64,000 nt of DNA from Chlamydomonas reinhardtii (lineage: Eukaryota > Chlorophyta > Chlorophyceae > Chlamydomonadales > Chlamydomonadaceae), in assembly GCF_000002595.2 (NCBI RefSeq), contig NC_057010.1, positions 2,226,721-2,290,720 on the forward strand, given 5' to 3'. Positions 11,601 to 18,099 of the stretch are shown piece after piece. The translations under genes and the position numbers were made by a program. Within the stretch, counting starts at the first letter, position 1, and the number at the start of each line of letters is the position of its first letter. The notes beneath the pieces are model-generated. The model was not told the DNA's origin. It worked only from the letters and a program-made list of their open reading frames with translations, and ran no database searches.

Positions 11601-13876
11601 AGTGGTCTGTGGGTGTTCCTGCCCCATGTGTTCTCCAGTTTTGGAGAGTATAGACCGGCGTCTGAGCCAATCTGATTTACTAGATTAGGTTACCGTATGG
11701 TTCATATGCATTAGGAGCTCTGTGGAATGCACTGGAATGCACCTTGGCTGTGATGACATGCTTGCGTCGGGGAATTCCTGTCCCCACCAGCCTCCACCTG
11801 GAGGAAGGACGCAAGGTCTGAGCCATACTTTGGTTGGTTGTTGGCTTTGTAGTCGGCTATGAGGAGAGAATGCGTGTGGGGTTTTCCTGACCCTCAATTC
11901 GCTGCTTGTTGGCGACTTGCGCATGAGTCTGAGCCGTCGGATTTGTGTACACTTCTGCATGTGTGTGCGTGCGTGCGTGCGTGCTTTAGCCGGCTATGAG
12001 GAAAGAGTGCGCGTGGGGTTTCCTGACCCTCAATTCGCTGCTTGTTGGCGACTTGCGCTTGAGTCTGAGCCTTTGAACTCTGTGTGTGTCCAGTAGCCGG
12101 CTGTGAGGAGAGAATGCGTGTGGGGTTTCCTGACCCTCAATTCGCTGCTAGTCGGCGACTTGCGCATGAGTCTGAGCCGTGATTTTGTAGATGTTGTGGT
12201 TTGGGGCAGTGTGATTGCGTGGCTGTGATGAGGGATGCGCAGGGGGAATTCCTGTCCCCCAAGACTCTGCCTTCAGGGAGTTGCGCGTTTTCTGAGCTTT
12301 CAATACGTGTCACTAGGTTGGACCAGGAGCATGTGTTGTCGCGGTGTTGATGGCGATGATGAGGCATTTGCGCACGGGTATTCCTGACCTGACTGGCTTC
12401 CGTCTGGAAGACTGCGCAATTTGCTGAGCCTATGACACTGACTTTTCAGTATGTGTGTGCGCGTGTTCACAGTTAGGTGGCGGCGATGATGACACAACGC
12501 GTGGGGGTTTTCCTGACCCCCGTGGCCCTCGCCTGAGGGATGTCGCATAGTCTGAGCCTTATCGTGTCGGTCTTTCATGCTGCATGCATACAACTGCACT
12601 GCACCTAACTGCCGATGATGAAGCACGCCAACATGCGACATGCTGTGGCTGATCCGGGAGCCTGCTCTGCAGGAACGAACCTACCCGGTGATTCTCACGC
12701 AGCTTGCCTCGGCGCCCCACGGCCCGAGCGCGGGTGGCTCTGCGCCCACGGTGCAACTCTGTTGCTGTCTGAGGCATGCCTGCGTGCACGGCACTTCCAC
12801 TTCATCTGCTTGCATTTGCACTGTGAGCGTGTGGGTACAACGCACGAGGAAGGAGAACTGACGCTGATGATGACATTTCCAAATCAGGGCTTCTCTCAGA
12901 AACCATTCGCAGGGCCCGTCTAGAGCTTTCGCCTTCGCCGGGCTTGAGAGCTGTTGCGGCTTTTTCCTTCCTTGGATGTCTGAGGCTTGTTCTCCCTCTC
13001 CTCATTAGATGCATACATCACATCAACAAGCGCTGTTGGTCCGAGCTGTGGATGATGAGAAATCACCAGACACTCTCACGACGGTCTGCTTAATGGCGAG
13101 TCCTCCTTGCCCTGCTGAGATCCTGGTACTTTCTTCTGACACACCGGACACAACAGTCCCTAGGTGTTTTTCAACACCATTCCAACCCCGGAGATAGCAA
13201 TGTGTTCTGCAAGCATGGCCCCTCATCTCTCATTCCTCTCATGCTTTGTTCGCGCCAACGCGTCCTCAGGTTCCCTGGCGGGCATCACTACTTAGCCTTG
13301 CCTTGCCGTCAGCTCCCCTGCACGGCAATTGCTTCGCCGCTTGCCGGCCGCGCATTCATTTCGCAGGCGTGCACTGCCCAGCCGCATCGCCGGACCGCCG
13401 CCAATGCGGCAGTGCCGCTGCCGGTGGCTGGCTGCCTGCTGCAGCAGTGCAGTGCTGCACCACGCCGCCTGACCCTGTCAGCCCAACAGCCCACGCCGTC
13501 AGCCCCTCGTCCTCTGGCTGCAGCTGACACACTGCATAGATTGTGCGAATACGGTGCATCCGTGCATGCGGTTTCCAACTCCGCCAACTCTGCGACGAAA
13601 ATGCGGCACGCGCTGATGGAGATGCTGCTTGGTAGAGCGCGGCCTGCGGCACTGCGCCGCGGTGGTTGCGGCGGCGGCGATGGTGGTGGTGGAGGGCCTG
13701 GCCCCACCAGCAGCAGCAGCGGCAGCAGCAGCAGCAGCAGCGGCACAGGGCCTGGCGGCAGCGGCCCTGGGCCCAGCAGTTGCGGCGTGCATGTGCGTAG
13801 GGGAGGGGGCGAGCAAGGCCAAGTGGAGGAGGAGAGCGCGGCGCCGCCCATGAAGCGGCGTCGGCGCGCAGGTTGA
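8672..13876 (+). CDS. Putative snoRNA host gene, small basic C-terminus (speculative)
   Basis: Proposed model: the start codon at 8672-8674 is the last codon of exon 1 (ATG then GTGAGT). One intron of about 4.7 kb carries the snoRNAs, and the final exon starts at about 13366 after ttcatttcgcag. The phase-0 donor and phase-0 acceptor agree, giving a protein beginning MACTAQPHRR and ending MKRRRRAG at the TGA 13874-13876, about 171 residues with a Gly/Ser-rich middle. No known domain is recognised. Clustered snoRNAs inside host introns are an established arrangement in Chlamydomonas. Other acceptors (for example near 13521) are possible, there may be further non-coding exons, and the host may not code for protein at all. 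Confidence 0.3.
8758..8857 (+). ncRNA. Candidate box C/D snoRNA
   Basis: C box gatgatga (8764-8771), D box ctga (8848-8851), and a possible GCGAG/CTCGC closing stem. No rRNA target was recognised. It belongs to a run of C/D RNAs on the same strand. Confidence 0.4.
8935..9011 (+). ncRNA. Box C/D snoRNA, target not identified
   Basis: All four boxes are visible: C agtgatga (8941-8948), D' ctga (8973-8976), C' tgatgac overlapping it (8974-8980) and D ctga (9003-9006). The ends pair as GCAT/ATGC with an outer GGC/GCC. About 20 nt of possible guide lies before each D-type box. I could not match either guide to rRNA or snRNA from memory. Confidence 0.75.
9262..9347 (+). ncRNA. Box C/D snoRNA, U18 type, guide to LSU rRNA
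   Basis: C box gtgatga (9269-9275), D' ctga (9298-9301), D ctga (9338-9341), closing stem GGGGT/ACCCC. The 13 nt before D' (9285-9297, ttggtccgtgttt) pair perfectly with the conserved large-subunit rRNA stretch AAACACGGACCAA. By the fifth-nucleotide rule the methylated base is the A of AAACA, the site equivalent to yeast 25S A649 that U18 guides. The second guide, before D, has no target I recognise. Confidence 0.85.
9810..9901 (+). ncRNA. Box C/D snoRNA, guide to LSU rRNA
   Basis: C box agtgatga (9813-9820), D box ctga (9894-9897), closing CGC/GCG pairs. The nucleotides before D (ttcccttggctgt) are complementary to the conserved LSU rRNA stretch ACAGCCAAGGGAA, which predicts methylation of the C in ACAGC. 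A further ctga near 9878 could act as D'. Confidence 0.75.
10005..10172 (+). ncRNA. Possible H/ACA-like two-hairpin RNA (weak)
   Basis: A first hairpin (GGCTC/GAGCC, about 10027-10052) is followed by a second with a closing stem ATCGTCC/GGACGAT (about 10086-10160) and an ACA shortly after it. No good H box (ANANNA) lies between them and no target pocket was assigned. It is listed only because H/ACA RNAs often share introns with C/D RNAs in this group. Confidence 0.25.
10616..10703 (+). ncRNA. C/D-closed three-way-junction RNA, unit 1
   Basis: First of 15 tandem units. Ends pair GGCT/AGCC; C-box variant gtgaaga and D-box variant ccga. Inner helix GGTCTT/AAGACC. Hairpin 1 GGGG/CCCC carries the shared loop motif TTCCTG. 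Hairpin 2 is CTCC/GGAG. Units 1-4 form a near-identical repeat with a 148-149 bp period that includes the spacer. Confidence 0.8.
10764..10851 (+). ncRNA. C/D-closed three-way-junction RNA, unit 2
   Basis: Near copy of unit 1, 148 bp downstream. One arm of hairpin 1 has changed (ctccca) but a TGGG/CCCA stem remains. Loop TTCCTG is intact. Confidence 0.8.
10913..11000 (+). ncRNA. C/D-closed three-way-junction RNA, unit 3
   Basis: Near copy of unit 1, 149 bp after unit 2. Changes fall mainly in the loop of hairpin 2 (cctcaaagtt). Loop TTCCTG and the GGTCTT/AAGACC helix are intact. Confidence 0.8.
11061..11148 (+). ncRNA. C/D-closed three-way-junction RNA, unit 4
   Basis: Near copy of unit 2. 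The inner helix has one A-to-G change on its 3' side (aaggacc) that keeps pairing as a U-G wobble. Loop TTCCTG is intact. Its downstream spacer is unlike those of units 1-3. Confidence 0.8.
11188..11267 (+). ncRNA. C/D-closed three-way-junction RNA, unit 5
   Basis: Canonical C box atgatga and D box ctga; ends GGCT/AGCT. Long inner helix TCGGTCC with GGACCCGA (one bulge). Hairpin 1 GGGG/CCCC with TTCCTG in the loop. Hairpin 2 TCCCAC/GTGGGA. The helices differ in sequence from units 1-4 but keep the same fold. Confidence 0.8.
11331..11408 (+). ncRNA. C/D-closed three-way-junction RNA, unit 6
   Basis: C box gtgatga, D box ctga, ends GGCT/AGCC. Inner helix AACATTCCG with CGGATGTT. Hairpin 1 GAGGGA/TCCCTC with TTCCTG in the loop. 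Hairpin 2 CCCC/GGGG around TTCCTT. Confidence 0.85.
11476..11554 (+). ncRNA. C/D-closed three-way-junction RNA, unit 7
   Basis: C box gtgatga, D box ctga, ends GGCT/AGCC. Inner helix GCTGG/CCAGC. Hairpin 1 GGG/CCC with TTCCTG in the loop. Hairpin 2 CACC/GGTG. Confidence 0.8.
11588..11668 (+). ncRNA. C/D-closed three-way-junction RNA, unit 8
   Basis: C-box variant atggtga, D box ctga, ends GGC/GCC. Inner helix GGTCT/AGACC. Hairpin 1 TGGG/CCCA with TTCCTG in the loop. Hairpin 2 CTCCA/TGGAG. Confidence 0.75.
11746..11824 (+). ncRNA. C/D-closed three-way-junction RNA, unit 9
   Basis: C box gtgatga, D box ctga, ends GGCT/AGCC. Perfect 8 bp inner helix CTTGCGTC/GACGCAAG. Hairpin 1 GGGGA/TCCCC with TTCCTG in the loop. 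Hairpin 2 CCTCC/GGAGG. The clearest single example of the fold. Confidence 0.85.
11855..11935 (+). ncRNA. C/D-closed three-way-junction RNA, unit 10
   Basis: C-box variant atgagga, D box ctga, ends GGCT/AGCC. Inner helix ATGCG/CGCAT. Hairpin 1 GGG/CCC with TTCCTG in the loop. Hairpin 2 TCGC/GCGA. Units 10-12 are closely alike. Confidence 0.8.
11992..12071 (+). ncRNA. C/D-closed three-way-junction RNA, unit 11
   Basis: Close relative of unit 10 with C-box variant atgagga and inner helix built on GCGC pairs. Loop TTCCTG and hairpin 2 TCGC/GCGA are kept. A (GTGC)n tract lies in the spacer before it. Confidence 0.8.
12099..12178 (+). ncRNA. C/D-closed three-way-junction RNA, unit 12
   Basis: Close relative of unit 10 with C-box variant gtgagga, inner helix ATGCG/CGCAT, loop TTCCTG and hairpin 2 TCGC/GCGA. 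Confidence 0.8.
12221..12298 (+). ncRNA. C/D-closed three-way-junction RNA, unit 13
   Basis: C box gtgatga, D box ctga, ends GGCT/AGCT. Inner helix GCGCA/TGCGC. Hairpin 1 GGGGG/CCCCC with TTCCTG in the loop. Hairpin 2 ACTC/GAGT. Confidence 0.8.
12352..12430 (+). ncRNA. C/D-closed three-way-junction RNA, unit 14
   Basis: C box gatgatga, D box ctga, ends GGC/GCC. Inner helix TTGCGCA/TGCGCAA. Hairpin 1 short (GGT/ACC) with TTCCTG in the loop. Hairpin 2 CTTCC/GGAAG. Confidence 0.8.
12482..12558 (+). ncRNA. C/D-closed three-way-junction RNA, unit 15
   Basis: C box gatgatga, D box ctga, ends GGC/GCC. Hairpin 1 GGGGG/CCCCC with TTCCTG in the loop. Hairpin 2 CCCTC/GAGGG. The inner helix is weak (GCG/CGC only), the poorest of the set. 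Confidence 0.7.
12855..12991 (+). ncRNA. SNORD14: U14 box C/D snoRNA
   Basis: C box ctgatgatga (12864-12873) and D box ctga (12980-12983). The 14 nt before D (ccttccttggatgt) match the universally conserved SSU rRNA stretch ACATCCAAGGAAGG, the U14 methylation site (yeast 18S C414). Upstream, cattcgcag (about 12904-12912) matches U14 domain A, which pairs with 18S rRNA and is needed for its processing. The ends can pair GAAC/GTTC. At about 130 nt it is of the longer U14 type. Confidence 0.9.
13040..13125 (+). ncRNA. Weak box C/D candidate
   Basis: A gatgatga C box (about 13051-13058) and a ctga (about 13114-13117) lie 55 nt apart on the same strand as the other snoRNAs. No convincing closing stem or rRNA target is seen. 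Confidence 0.25.
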
Positions 13877-14567
13877 AGCCGGCCGGTGTCTAGTTAGGGT
13901 CTTTGCTGGCGAGCATAGCACAGCACAGTATGTGGTAGGCCGCACGCAGCAGTGAGGAGTGCTGTGTCTAGGGGATTTCCTGCTATTTGGTTGAACTGGC
14001 TGTGCTGTTGCTTGACACGCCCGGGACGTGGCTGGACATATTACGGCGGGCCGTGCCTGTACGAACTGACCCCGGCTGTGCCCGGAGATGATGTGGACGC
14101 TTGCGGCCTCAGACTGGATGGATGCGTGGCTCAGCCCAATTCTATCATGCGAGGGAAGATATCTTGTTAACTCCGCCGTGCCTCCAGCAGCAGCGTAGCT
14201 GTTACGCCGCAGCACGCTTGCTACGATTGTAGGCAGGGGATTCATCGCCACCGCCCTCAACTCCTCAGCGCAACACCCTGACCTCCGGCATCACTTAAAA
14301 CGACGAGCGACGCCTCCTTGACACGCCCGCGGCAGCTGGCGGCCCCCCTGATGTCATCAAGCTTGTTTAGCCACTTGCGTAGCCCACGCACGCACACCGC
14401 GCCATCCCGCCTACCGGGCCTGCCCATCCCCACATCAGCCACACTTCCAACGCCACCCGAGTCCCGTACAACGCCGCGCATGCCCTGCACGCCTACCGAC
14501 CTGCATCCCTGCTAGCGCGATATCATCACTTCAACGCACAAATTTCTCCGCATGCCCTTTGACATAA
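13877..14567. other. Convergent intergenic region
   Basis: Lies between the 3' end of the putative snoRNA host (+) and the stop of the CaMKII-hub gene (-). I see no gene, RNA or repeat that I can support, and no TGTAA signal on the minus strand close to the hub gene stop. Confidence 0.5.
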
Positions 14568-16327
14568 TTACTTGACCAGCGAGCGGTGCATGTGCACATG
14601 GATCCAGCCGCCGTCCTTCTTCTCCCACACGCGGGTCTCCTCGGCCTGCACCGTCACCGGGGCGCCGTTTACCTGTGTTGATGCGATTGGAGGGTGCATG
14701 GGCAAGTCAGCATAATAGGCTGCCAGGTGTACGGTTTGCCCCAGTCAAGAGGCAGGGCGCCACACATGCCTTATTATGCCACGCCAACACATGCAAGGGC
14801 CAAATACACGCTGCGGGGCCCGCTCGCCACATCCACCGTCCCCCGGCGCCGTCCCCTTTCTCTTCGCCCGCAGCGAATCGCCCCTCTGCCTGGGCTCAGC
14901 CTCGCAACTGGCCATCACCAGAATACGGTACCCACCATCTTCTGCGTGAGGCGGATGTACGACACGACGGCGCAGCTGTCGCCAACCATGCGGACCTGTG
15001 TGCAGCAATTTTACGGTGATGAATGTCACGGCGGATTGGTGCTACAACGCAGTCGCAGCATCGCACAGGAAATCCGCTCTGCCCAAGACACGCGGCATGC
15101 GCGGGCACGCATCCACTCACGTGCGGGCTGGCCATGGTGTTGAGCACGTGCGGCTTGGGGGCGTCGGGTGCGGGCGGCGCGGAGGGCATGGTGAAGTAGT
15201 ATTTGTGGAAATCCAGGCCCTCAACCAGGTGGCCCACCTGCGGACGGGGGGGAGAGTTCGGGGTGCGCGGGCGAGGGTAGGGTGTGTGATGGGACAGGGT
15301 TCAGGCAGGTTGGCGAGGTCCCATAGGGTGCAGCTGACGCCCGTACCGGGGTGCGCGGGCGAGGGTAGGGGGGCGGTGAGGGAAGGCGGGAAGGGAAGGC
15401 CGTGTTTGATAGCGGGGAGGGACAGACTGGAGGCTCCAGGCATCATGAACGTCTACGCCCGTGCGCCCGCAGACGCCCCAACTAGCTGCCACCCTTTGCC
15501 GCCTGAAGCCGTGCGTTGGCAGCCTGGCGCTTGCGCTGACCGGCGCCCGTCCTATTCACGGCATGAGCACCCGTGGCACGCACAGCATTCTCGCTGCGGC
15601 CGCAGCTCATCCCATGTTTCCGCTATTGCCATCCACCAGCCGCCTCCCGTGGCCGCCTCCCCCACCTATACTTACCGCCTCCGGCTCAAAGCAGGTCATG
15701 GAGGGGTCGCACATGGTCTGCAGCCAGCCGGTCAGGTGTAGCCACGTAAGCAACATTTGCAGCAACAAAACGACACACAATAAGCTCTCCGGCATGTCGG
15801 TAGCAGCAAATTGACATCCGCAGTGCAAGCCGCAGCAGGCGTACGAGTGCAGCAGTAGCGCGCTACCGCAGATGTGTGCACCCCAGGCCTTCGGCACGCC
15901 ATGTCGGCACCCCTCGTTTGCCGTATGCGCGCTAGTCTGTTGGTCGGTCGCTAGGCGTTCCCTGTACAAATGTTCACCTCGCGCCCTCCAGCTCACCGCA
16001 TACTTCTCATAGTTACCCGCCGCAATGGCGGTGAGCAGCTCCTGGTTGCGAGCAAGCACCTCAGCGGCGGCGGACCTGCGAAAGCCGTGTGGCCGTGTGC
16101 GTAATCGTATGCATGTGCAGCCATGGTCAGCTTCAAATCAGGCGTGTTGAAACGGTGGTACGCGTAAGGTTCGTGAAACGACAGCCGCCAAGAAGCCCAC
16201 TGACGGGTCGAGAGGTGCAGTAAGCACAGCTGCAACTCACATCTTCTTGCGTGACGAGCGGTCAGGAAGGTTAAACCCCGGAGTTGTTTGGGCAGGGCGC
16301 TTGGAAGCGGCGACTGGGACGGAACGC
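14568..16327 (-). CDS. Stand-alone CaMKII association (hub) domain protein
   Basis: Exons 16327-16241, 16075-15997, 15717-15676, 15237-15121, 14995-14936 and 14672-14568 join in phase to a TAA stop. Read from the ATG that spans the first junction (AT|G), the protein is 134 residues, the size of one CaMKII hub domain. It follows that domain in order: a first helix ([10 protein letters not shown]), [26 protein letters not shown], and [19 protein letters not shown] near the C-terminus. In animals this domain oligomerises the kinase into rings; here no kinase domain is attached. Hub homologues without a kinase are known from algae and bacteria. The first exon is open in frame for 29 codons upstream of that ATG, so a longer N-terminus from an exon I cannot see is possible. 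Confidence 0.9.
15281..15340 (+). repeat. Dispersed repeat, copy 1
   Basis: In an intron of the CaMKII-hub gene, on the opposite strand. It contains gatgggacagggttcaggca followed by ggttggcgaggtc and gggtgcagctga. Copies recur at about 19000-19095 (minus) and 47968-48003 (plus). Family unknown. Confidence 0.7.
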
Positions 16328-16930
16328 CTGCAAGTGCACGCGCACACCAGCCAGGTTAAAGGAAGGGGCAGCACCAGGGGAGCACCGACATGCAACACGT
16401 CGTTCTAGTCTAGGAGCTCTGTCACTGCGTGCGCTACATAGCAAAGCGACTGTGGCTCAGGTGCCCGCCGTGCTGCCTTTAACAAAACCCGTGCTGCCAA
16501 GAGGGGAGTCGGCGGCAAGCCCTCCTGCTGTCTAATCGCCTCGTATTGCAGCTGTGGCCCGAAACTCAGCGGTTTGAAACTATTTCCCCCAGTCCTGGCT
16601 GATTTGCGTGGCCAGACAGCTGGTGCTTCTATGCGAATTCGCCGACCGCAATTAGCAAGTGGCGCCGTCGAACAGGTGCGAGCTTACCGAAAGGTAGGTT
16701 GAGCCTGAAAGTTATAGAAAGTGCGGCTTAACATAGTGGCGGACACAAATTGAGTTGGCCCCGGTTTCAGATGGGGCGTGCCAGAGTGCATGCCATTTGC
16801 ACCCGCGAGTTTACACGCATGCCCCCACTGCGTTGCATTGCTTGAACTTAGCATACCATTGATAACTTAGGTGTGGCCTCCGGGGTGCGAAGCTGAGTTT
16901 TACAGGCACCGGGGTCGCTTCTGTCGCACG
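16328..16930. promoter_or_regulatory. Divergent intergenic region between the hub gene and NUO9
   Basis: Some 600 bp between oppositely transcribed genes. No TATA-like element or other gene is clear. It should hold both promoters, the NUO9 5' UTR, and perhaps an unseen first exon of the hub gene. Confidence 0.4.
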
Positions 16931-18099
16931 ATGAAGTCCGCTCAGTCGCTTCTGATGAAGCTGCAGGCGCCCATTAAGGGCTGCCTGCAGCAGGGAACTT
17001 CCGAGGGTCTGCGCTCGTTCGCTGCTCGCGCTCTGGGCTCGGCGATGGAGACTTCCCTGATACCTGAGGCCAACAGCGCCAGCACCAGCGCTAGCTCAGC
17101 GTCGCAGCTGCAGCAGACTCGTAGCATGGGCTATGCTTACGCCCGGAAGACCACGGACAAGGACTACATCGCGAGCGAGCACATGCAGGCGTTCGGCAAC
17201 ACGCAGCTGACGGATTATATTATTAAGACGGTGCCGAAATTTGTGAAGATGGCGGTCACCGGCCCAGCGCAGAGCAGCGTGCTCTACCAGGAGCCCACGA
17301 TATACACCACGCCTGAGAGCCTGGTGCCGCTCATGGTTTTCCTGCGCGACCACACCAACACTCAGTTCAAGTGCCTGCTGGACGTGACGGCGGTGGACTT
17401 CCCGGAGCGTGCCGCGCGGTTCGAGGTGGTGTACCACCTCCTCAGCCCCCGCTGGAACAACCGCATCCGCGTGAAGGTGTGCGTGGACGAGGTCACGGCC
17501 GTGCCCACCCTCTGCAAGGTGTTCAACACCGCCAACTGGTTTGAGCGCGAGACGTGGGACATGTTCGGCGTGTTCTTCAGCGGCCATCCCGACCTGCGCC
17601 GCATCCTCACCGACTACGGCTTCACCGGCCACCCGCTGCGCAAGGACTTCCCGATGACCGGCTACCAGGAGGTGCGGTACGACTACGGCAAGAAGCGCGT
17701 GGTGTCGGAGCCGCTGGAGCTGACGCAGGAGTTCAGGTGCGCTGGGTCAGAGGCGCGAAAGGAGCATGGGCCGGGAGCAGGGCTGCATGTGGATGGTGTG
17801 GCGCTCGGGATGCCAGTGCAGGCTGGCAGCTGCAAGGCTAGGGAGGTGCATGAGGAAGGAAGTAGCCAGCGCGGTCACCTTGTGCGGAGCAAAAGGGGCA
17901 GCATCGCAGGGCGTTGGGCGTGGGGACTGGGCGGGTGGATGCTTCCGGCAGCGCCTACCGTACTGAGCGCTTCCCAGCCTCAAGAAGCTTTGCACGCAAC
18001 CCTTTTTGTCGGCGAGCTGCTAACCATTCACCTTTTTGTAATCCGACCACCAACAGGTACTTTGACTTCAACAGCCCTTGGGAGACGCTGAACCGGTAA
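16931..18099 (+). CDS. NUO9: NADH:ubiquinone oxidoreductase 30 kDa subunit (NUO9/ND9), mitochondrial complex I
   Basis: Two exons, 16931-17736 and 18057-18099, join AG|G in phase to give 282 residues. The family core is unmistakable: LLDVTAVDFPERAARFEVVYH, ETWDMFGVFFSGHPDLRRIL, GHPLRKDFP, GYQEVRYD, and the C-terminal FDFNSPWE. This peripheral-arm subunit of complex I is mitochondrially encoded in many plants and protists but nuclear here. That fits the N-terminal extension of about 80 residues, rich in Ser/Ala/Gln/Arg with a basic start (MKSAQSLLMKLQAP), which should act as a matrix-targeting presequence. The start at 16931 is preferred to an upstream in-frame opening because it begins this presequence. 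TGTAA signals lie at 18210 and 18649. Confidence 0.95.

Noticed and set aside
12612-12715. Possible further box C/D RNA after the array (gatgatga at about 12613, GCCGA/TCGGC ends)
   Set aside because: No D box (CTGA) lies next to the proposed 3' stem, and the TTCCTG loop of the array units is missing.
13309-13851. Long minus-strand open frame over the snoRNA host last exon
   Set aside because: It is a GC-rich shadow, Pro/Leu-rich with no domain, and the plus-strand frame fits splice signals.
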